Source: Chara braunii (taxonomy: Eukaryota; Streptophyta; Charophyceae; Charales; Characeae). Taken from it: DNA of 34,798 nucleotides. Below, one piece after another: positions 31,388 through 34,798 of the stretch (position 1 is its first letter; each line of letters opens with the position of its first letter). The stretch lies in the NCBI GenBank assembly GCA_003427395.1, contig BFEA01000027.1:671558-706355 (forward strand). Reading direction: 5' to 3'. A program made the position numbers and the translations under genes. The notes beneath the pieces are model-generated. The model worked only from the letters and a program-made list of their open reading frames with translations. It was not told where the DNA came from and ran no database searches.

Positions 31388-31689
31388 ACGTCATTTCTGA
31401 AATTCTCACTAGTTATCTCATCCGAATTTTGAAAGAGAGGGCATCCAGGTGTCCAAAGGTCTTAAAATAGATATCCACGCCTGGGCTTTCGTTTGGGGTA
31501 CGGCGTCCATGCTTGTGATCATTTTTCCGGAGAAAGGTGGCAGCTGCTTTTTTTTTTGTGTGTTGCAATTTGACTTTTTTGGTAACAGCCGAATGGAGCT
31601 CCCGTTGGTTGAGGCAAAGATTGGGTTGTTTATGTTTTTTTTATTAGTATTATTTTTTTTTATTGAGTTCTTCCCACAGTAGAGGTGTG

Positions 31690-31763
31690 CAGCGCCCTCC
31701 ATCCGTCCATCCATCCGTCAATCATTCAGCGCTCTCCATTCGTCCATCCATCCGTCAATCATT
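31690..31763. repeat. 37-bp tandem duplication
   Basis: Copies 31690-31726 and 31727-31763 start CAGCGC and share CCATCCATCCGTCAATCATT, with an internal CCAT/CCGT short repeat. Confidence 0.9.
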
Positions 31764-32161
31764 CTAGGATCTCATCCGCTAGCAGCGCCCCCTACTAAAT
31801 CTGTGACCGAGTTCTAGTACTCTTCCAGTACTCGAACACCCTTGGAGAGCTTCAGTCGTTCCCAAGTTAACCTACATTGTGAATGTTATCAGATATATGA
31901 AGAATATACTAGAACGTAGAATAGAACGTAGAAAATCAAATGAGCACAGACCACATTGCAGAATTAATAGAAACGCGAGCAACAACCCGCCCCTTCCCCC
32001 TGCCCATTTCCTCCCAGGAACCCTTAGTTCCAACTCGCTCGCTGACTACCTCTTCTCCTTCACCCCCTCTTTCACACCCTCCTCCTACACGCCCCACTCC
32101 CTCCCACTCTCTTTGATCCTCCACCCTGTCTTCACCCCACTCCCTCTTCTTCCCCCGCCAG

Positions 32162-32361
32162 AGGAAAGGGGCGGAAAGCAGAGACAAAGAGTGATGAGAG
32201 GAAATAGGCAGAGAGTGAGGACAGGAGAAAGGGAGGAGAGTAAAGGATGTGGAGGTGGAGGGAAAGGAGGAGGAGAGAGGGATGTTGAGCGAAAAGAGGT
32301 GAGATACCAAGTGCGCTCATTTGAGGATGAAGACGACGACGATGATGGTGAACTTGACTAG
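32162..32361 (+). CDS. Possible terminal exon with acidic C-terminus
   Basis: A pyrimidine-rich stretch (about 32000-32160) ends in CTTCTTCCCCCGCCAG, a good 3' splice acceptor. The following open frame is basic and Gly-rich (GGKQRQRV, GCGGGGKGGG) and ends RSFEDEDDDDDGELD before TAG at 32359-32361. No protein family is recognised and no upstream exon was found. It may equally be a GA-rich low-complexity segment. If real, it would be the end of a gene whose other exons lie to the left. Confidence 0.2.
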
Positions 32362-32840
32362 CCTCCCTCACCCTGGATGTTGATTGACGTTATTGACGTT
32401 GCTGCCCTGGGGGGCGGTGATGTTGATTGATGCTGCCCTAGTCAGATGCCACTGCTGCTGTGGAGGATAATGATCTTTGCCCGTTGTGTCGCTGACGTCT
32501 CTCACCCACTGCCTATTGACTTCACCCACGTATGTTTCTCCGGTCGATGAAAGGTCCATGTGCCTGTAATAATGCCCCATAGCAACCTTCCATATGCTGG
32601 TTGAGTCCCCCAGTTTTGTGCGGGAATGTCTTTGACAAATGGTGTGACAGGAAGATGGATGTGGCAGTCCTGTGGGCAAGAGTGAGCCGACCATCGCTAG
32701 CGAGAGCAATTTACCTATTGCCGGATGGAGATTAAGTGCGCCATCGGTAGCGTCTTAAGCCAAAACCATCGTACATGCCTTATTCAAGTTTACCTCCGAA
32801 AAATGGGTTCTAAGAAATCACTGTTAAATTTTTGAATAGA
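32362..32840. other. No gene recognised
   Basis: A short repeated word (ATGTTGATTGA, with GCTGCCCT) occurs twice at 32377-32440. The rest shows no domain or repeat. Confidence 0.5.
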
Positions 32841-32847
32841 AGGTACC

Positions 32848-32889
32848 CTGGAATACAAGGTGCGTAGAACTGCATACCTTGTATTCCAG
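32848..32889. other. Perfect 14-bp inverted repeat (hairpin)
   Basis: CTGGAATACAAGGT (32848-32861) and ACCTTGTATTCCAG (32876-32889) are exact reverse complements around a 14-base loop. Flanking GGTACC and GGTGTGCC extend the stem imperfectly. It lies just before the long CT tract. Confidence 0.95.
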
Positions 32890-32911
32890 GTGTGCCTTGT
32901 AACTGTCATGT

Positions 32912-32913
<2 letters not shown>

Positions 32914-33000
<87 letters not shown>

Positions 33001-33104
33001 GTGGGTTGTCCATGCATTTGGGCACTAAGCTCTCTCTCTCTCTCTCTCTGGCGTGCGCTGTCCACGCACCTGCTTCCACACACGGGCGCAATGCTCTCTC
33101 TCTN

Positions 33105-33150
<46 letters not shown>

Positions 33151-33374
33151 GTGGGTTGTCCATGCATTTGGGCACTAAGCTCTCTCTCTCTCTCTCTCTG
33201 GCGTGCGCTGTCCACGCACCTGCTTCCACACACGGGCGCAATGCTCTCTCTCTCTCTCTCTTGCACGCATGCTGTCCACACACCTGTTTCCACACACGGG
33301 CGCTGTCCACGCACCTGTTTCCACACACGGGCACAATGCTCTCTCTCTATCTCTTGCACACACACACACACACA
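32914..33374. repeat. (CT)n compound repeat with 150-bp higher-order unit
   Basis: A CT tract of 84 bases (32914-32997) is followed by GGTGTGGGTTGTCCATGC..., a CT spacer, GGCGTGCGCTGTCCACGCAC... and more CT. The block at 32998-33103 recurs at 33148-33253 with no difference seen, including spacer length. Shorter CTGTCCACGCACCTG(T/C)TTCC units follow to 33336, then a CA run (33357-33374). An N lies at 33104, directly after the first block. Overlapping Ser-Leu and Arg-Glu frames here are repeat artefacts. Confidence 0.93.
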
Positions 33375-33416
33375 AACCGAACTACCGGATAGTGAGCACG
33401 CAGCGCAGTCAAATGT

Positions 33417-33535
33417 TTTTTTTTTTTTTTTTTTTTTTTCAGAACTAGCTCCGGCCCCATCCTGATAGTGGTCAACTGTGTTCTATTTGTAATATAATTA
33501 CGAATATTGACTATATACTTTTTTTTTTTTTTTTT
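33417..33535. repeat. Two poly-T runs
   Basis: T23 at 33417-33439 and T17 at 33519-33535, separated by 79 bases of mixed sequence. Poly-T on the plus strand could be the tail of minus-strand retroposed copies, but no such copy is recognised. Confidence 0.85.
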
Positions 33536-33577
33536 GGTTCCACTAGCCTTAGGAATGTTGCACCTGAAATTCGTTCT

Positions 33578-33595
33578 ACAAGGTACGTACCTTGT
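33578..33595. other. Perfect 18-bp palindrome
   Basis: ACAAGGTACGTACCTTGT is its own reverse complement. It is followed by GTCCAGG, resembling the right arm of the hairpin at 32876 (CCTTGTATTCCAGG). Confidence 0.97.
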
Positions 33596-33639
33596 GTCCA
33601 GGTTAAGATGGTAGGGAGGGAGTGCGAACTCGAGCCAGC

Positions 33640-33760
33640 CAAGCCAGTGAGTGTGAGCCATCCAAGTCAGCACAAGCGCAAACCATCCAAGCTAGCACAA
33701 ACGCAAACAATCCAAGCCAGCGCGAGAGCTATCCAGGCAAGCCAGCACGAGCACAACCTC
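33640..33760. repeat. Degenerate 25-bp tandem repeat
   Basis: CCATCCAAG, with AGCACAA(G/A)CGCAAA following, begins at 33658, 33683 and (as CAATCCAAG) 33708, then degrades to CTATCCAGG near 33729. AAGCCAG words recur on both sides. The 86-codon frame across it (33608-33868) is probably not a gene. Confidence 0.75.
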
Positions 33761-33899
33761 CCAGCTGCACGCGCCTCCATCGCTAGCGGTAGCCAAGCCA
33801 GCATAGTCCCACTGTTAGCCAGGCAAGCCAACTTCCTCGAAGCAGATTGGAATGCCTCGGTCTTGTAGTTGAGGCTGTTAGGTTGTTATAGATGTTGCT

Positions 33900-34508
33900 T
33901 GGTTGCCATGCTCCTTGGGGCATCAAACTAACACCACCAGCTGGCGAGTATGGAAGAGGGGCTGACCGAACCGAATTCCTCGCTACCCAAGATCTTCAAC
34001 CAACTACGCTACCACGCCCTGTCCTGTTCTCTCCTGTCCAGGGTGTGTTCAAGTGCTGTTCTAGGTTTTGACTTCCTTCGGCTTTGCCGTTGCGAAGGCG
34101 GCCTTTGCCATTTCACCCTCTGTTTTTTGTGACTTGCTTATTTTGCCTTGAAGTCTAAGCTTGGGGCCCTTCATCCAGATAACATTAGTATAAGCCTTGC
34201 TTGCGGCAGATTATTTGAGGTCGGTTTATTTATAGGAAATTGTGTAAATCCATCATTCTGTTTGCTCTGGCTTCGACAACTTTCCCTAGGAAATTGTGTA
34301 AATCTATCATCCCTATTGCTCCGCGTCGACAACTTTCCTAATACAACATTTTATTTATTGCCCCAACTTTGTTTGAGATAACTTTATTTTGCCCAGAAGT
34401 CTCCCAGCTTGGCCTTTTTCATCTAGATAGCTCTATAGTTTGTCCCTTTGTTGTAAATCTTTAATTAATTTAATTTAATTTGAGTACCCATTATGAGAAT
34501 CTCTCACA
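33900..34508 (-). mobile_element. Candidate 3' LTR of a retrotransposon (left border uncertain)
   Basis: On the minus strand, AAGGGGGAGGG is followed at once by TGTGAGAGATTCTCA, the arrangement of a polypurine tract and LTR start (TG at 34508). Inside lie a 54-bp tandem duplication (34234-34287 and 34288-34341, starting AGGAAATTGTGTAAAT) and, just beyond it, a TATAAATAAA box (plus 34226-34235), matching a U3 region with repeats and promoter. CTTATTTTGCC...AAGTCT is also doubled 246 bases apart (34138 and 34384). The element body would lie beyond the right edge. The CA end and target-site duplication were not found, so the left border is a guess. Confidence 0.4.
34226..34235 (-). promoter_or_regulatory. 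TATA-box-like sequence in the candidate LTR
   Basis: Minus-strand TATAAATAAA lies directly downstream of the 54-bp duplicated unit, as expected for a U3 promoter. The start site was not determined. Confidence 0.35.
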
Positions 34509-34519
34509 CCCTCCCCCTT
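34509..34519 (-). other. Candidate polypurine tract
   Basis: Minus-strand AAGGGGGAGGG abuts the proposed LTR start. Such tracts prime plus-strand DNA synthesis in LTR retrotransposons. Support is positional only. Confidence 0.4.
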
Positions 34520-34743
34520 GAAAACTGTTGGCGGTGGATCCATACACCCTTGGGCCTACCTTAGATATTTCCACCCAGGGCAGTCACCCATCTACCATGA
34601 TTTATTCCGACGATCCATTCCCATTTGATAAAGGAATGCGGCGTTGAGCACATCGGTCCTGTTGGGGGACCATGAAGGAGCTCATCTCCATTGCAGTGCA
34701 GTAAAAGTCCTACATAAATCCTGCATGACGCGCCCAAGAGGGT

Positions 34744-34745
<2 letters not shown>

Positions 34746-34778
<33 letters not shown>
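34746..34778. repeat. (AG)n microsatellite
   Basis: An uninterrupted AG/GA tract of about 33 bases near the right edge. Confidence 0.95.
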
Positions 34779-34779
<1 letters not shown>

Positions 34780-34798
34780 CGCTGAGCATTTCGGCCCT

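Noticed and set aside
32892-33465. Ser-Leu and Arg-Glu ORFs on both strands
   Set aside because: Translations of the CT compound repeat, open in every frame because the repeat has no stops.
34560-34600. 5S rRNA-like GATGGGTGAC on the minus strand
   Set aside because: Only about ten bases match the 5S C-box region; the rest of a 5S gene is absent.

Overview
The window is nuclear DNA from a eukaryote, most likely of the green plant lineage. The best evidence is a complete four-exon gene for a RAD6/UBC2-type ubiquitin-conjugating enzyme. Its residues follow the plant form (for example [14 protein letters not shown] near the C-terminus) and its introns use canonical GT-AG borders. Long introns, abundant dinucleotide repeats, decayed plant-type LINEs and a candidate LTR suggest a large, repeat-rich genome. 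A streptophyte alga such as a charophyte is my guess; the sequence alone does not prove it.

Layout. 1-1005: a microsatellite, then an Ulp1/C48 cysteine protease ORF with all catalytic residues, open to the left edge. 1006-6200: no convincing gene; a 175-bp tandem duplication with palindromes, a degenerate 30-bp minisatellite (3380-3860) and a 132-bp AT-rich repeat. 6200-12930: two decayed LINEs head to head, an antisense endonuclease fragment (6207-7410) and a sense element (about 7417-12930) carrying endonuclease, reverse transcriptase and zf-RVT regions with 14 internal stops. 12930-17680: small tandem duplications, a third LINE tail fragment (antisense, 15140-15770) and a GC-rich stretch. 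17681-26137: the UBC2 gene with CG/AC/AG repeats in its promoter or 5' UTR and about 3.2 kb of pyrimidine-rich DNA in intron 1. 26138-31870: mostly local tandem repeats, with a Nextera/Tn5 mosaic end at 26608-26626 that marks an assembly artefact. 31870-34798: a possible terminal exon, a CT-rich compound repeat flanked by two palindromes, and a candidate 3' LTR with polypurine tract on the minus strand.

Only two loci look able to make a normal protein: the protease ORF and UBC2. Most of the rest is transposon debris and tandem repeats. The most notable general trait is how often unrelated sequences occur as exactly two adjacent copies (units of about 31-175 bp), including at least seven cases inside the UBC2 introns. 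I found no CRISPR array, operon, rRNA gene or convincing tRNA gene. Two single N positions (17887 and 33104) and the adapter show that local assembly is imperfect.
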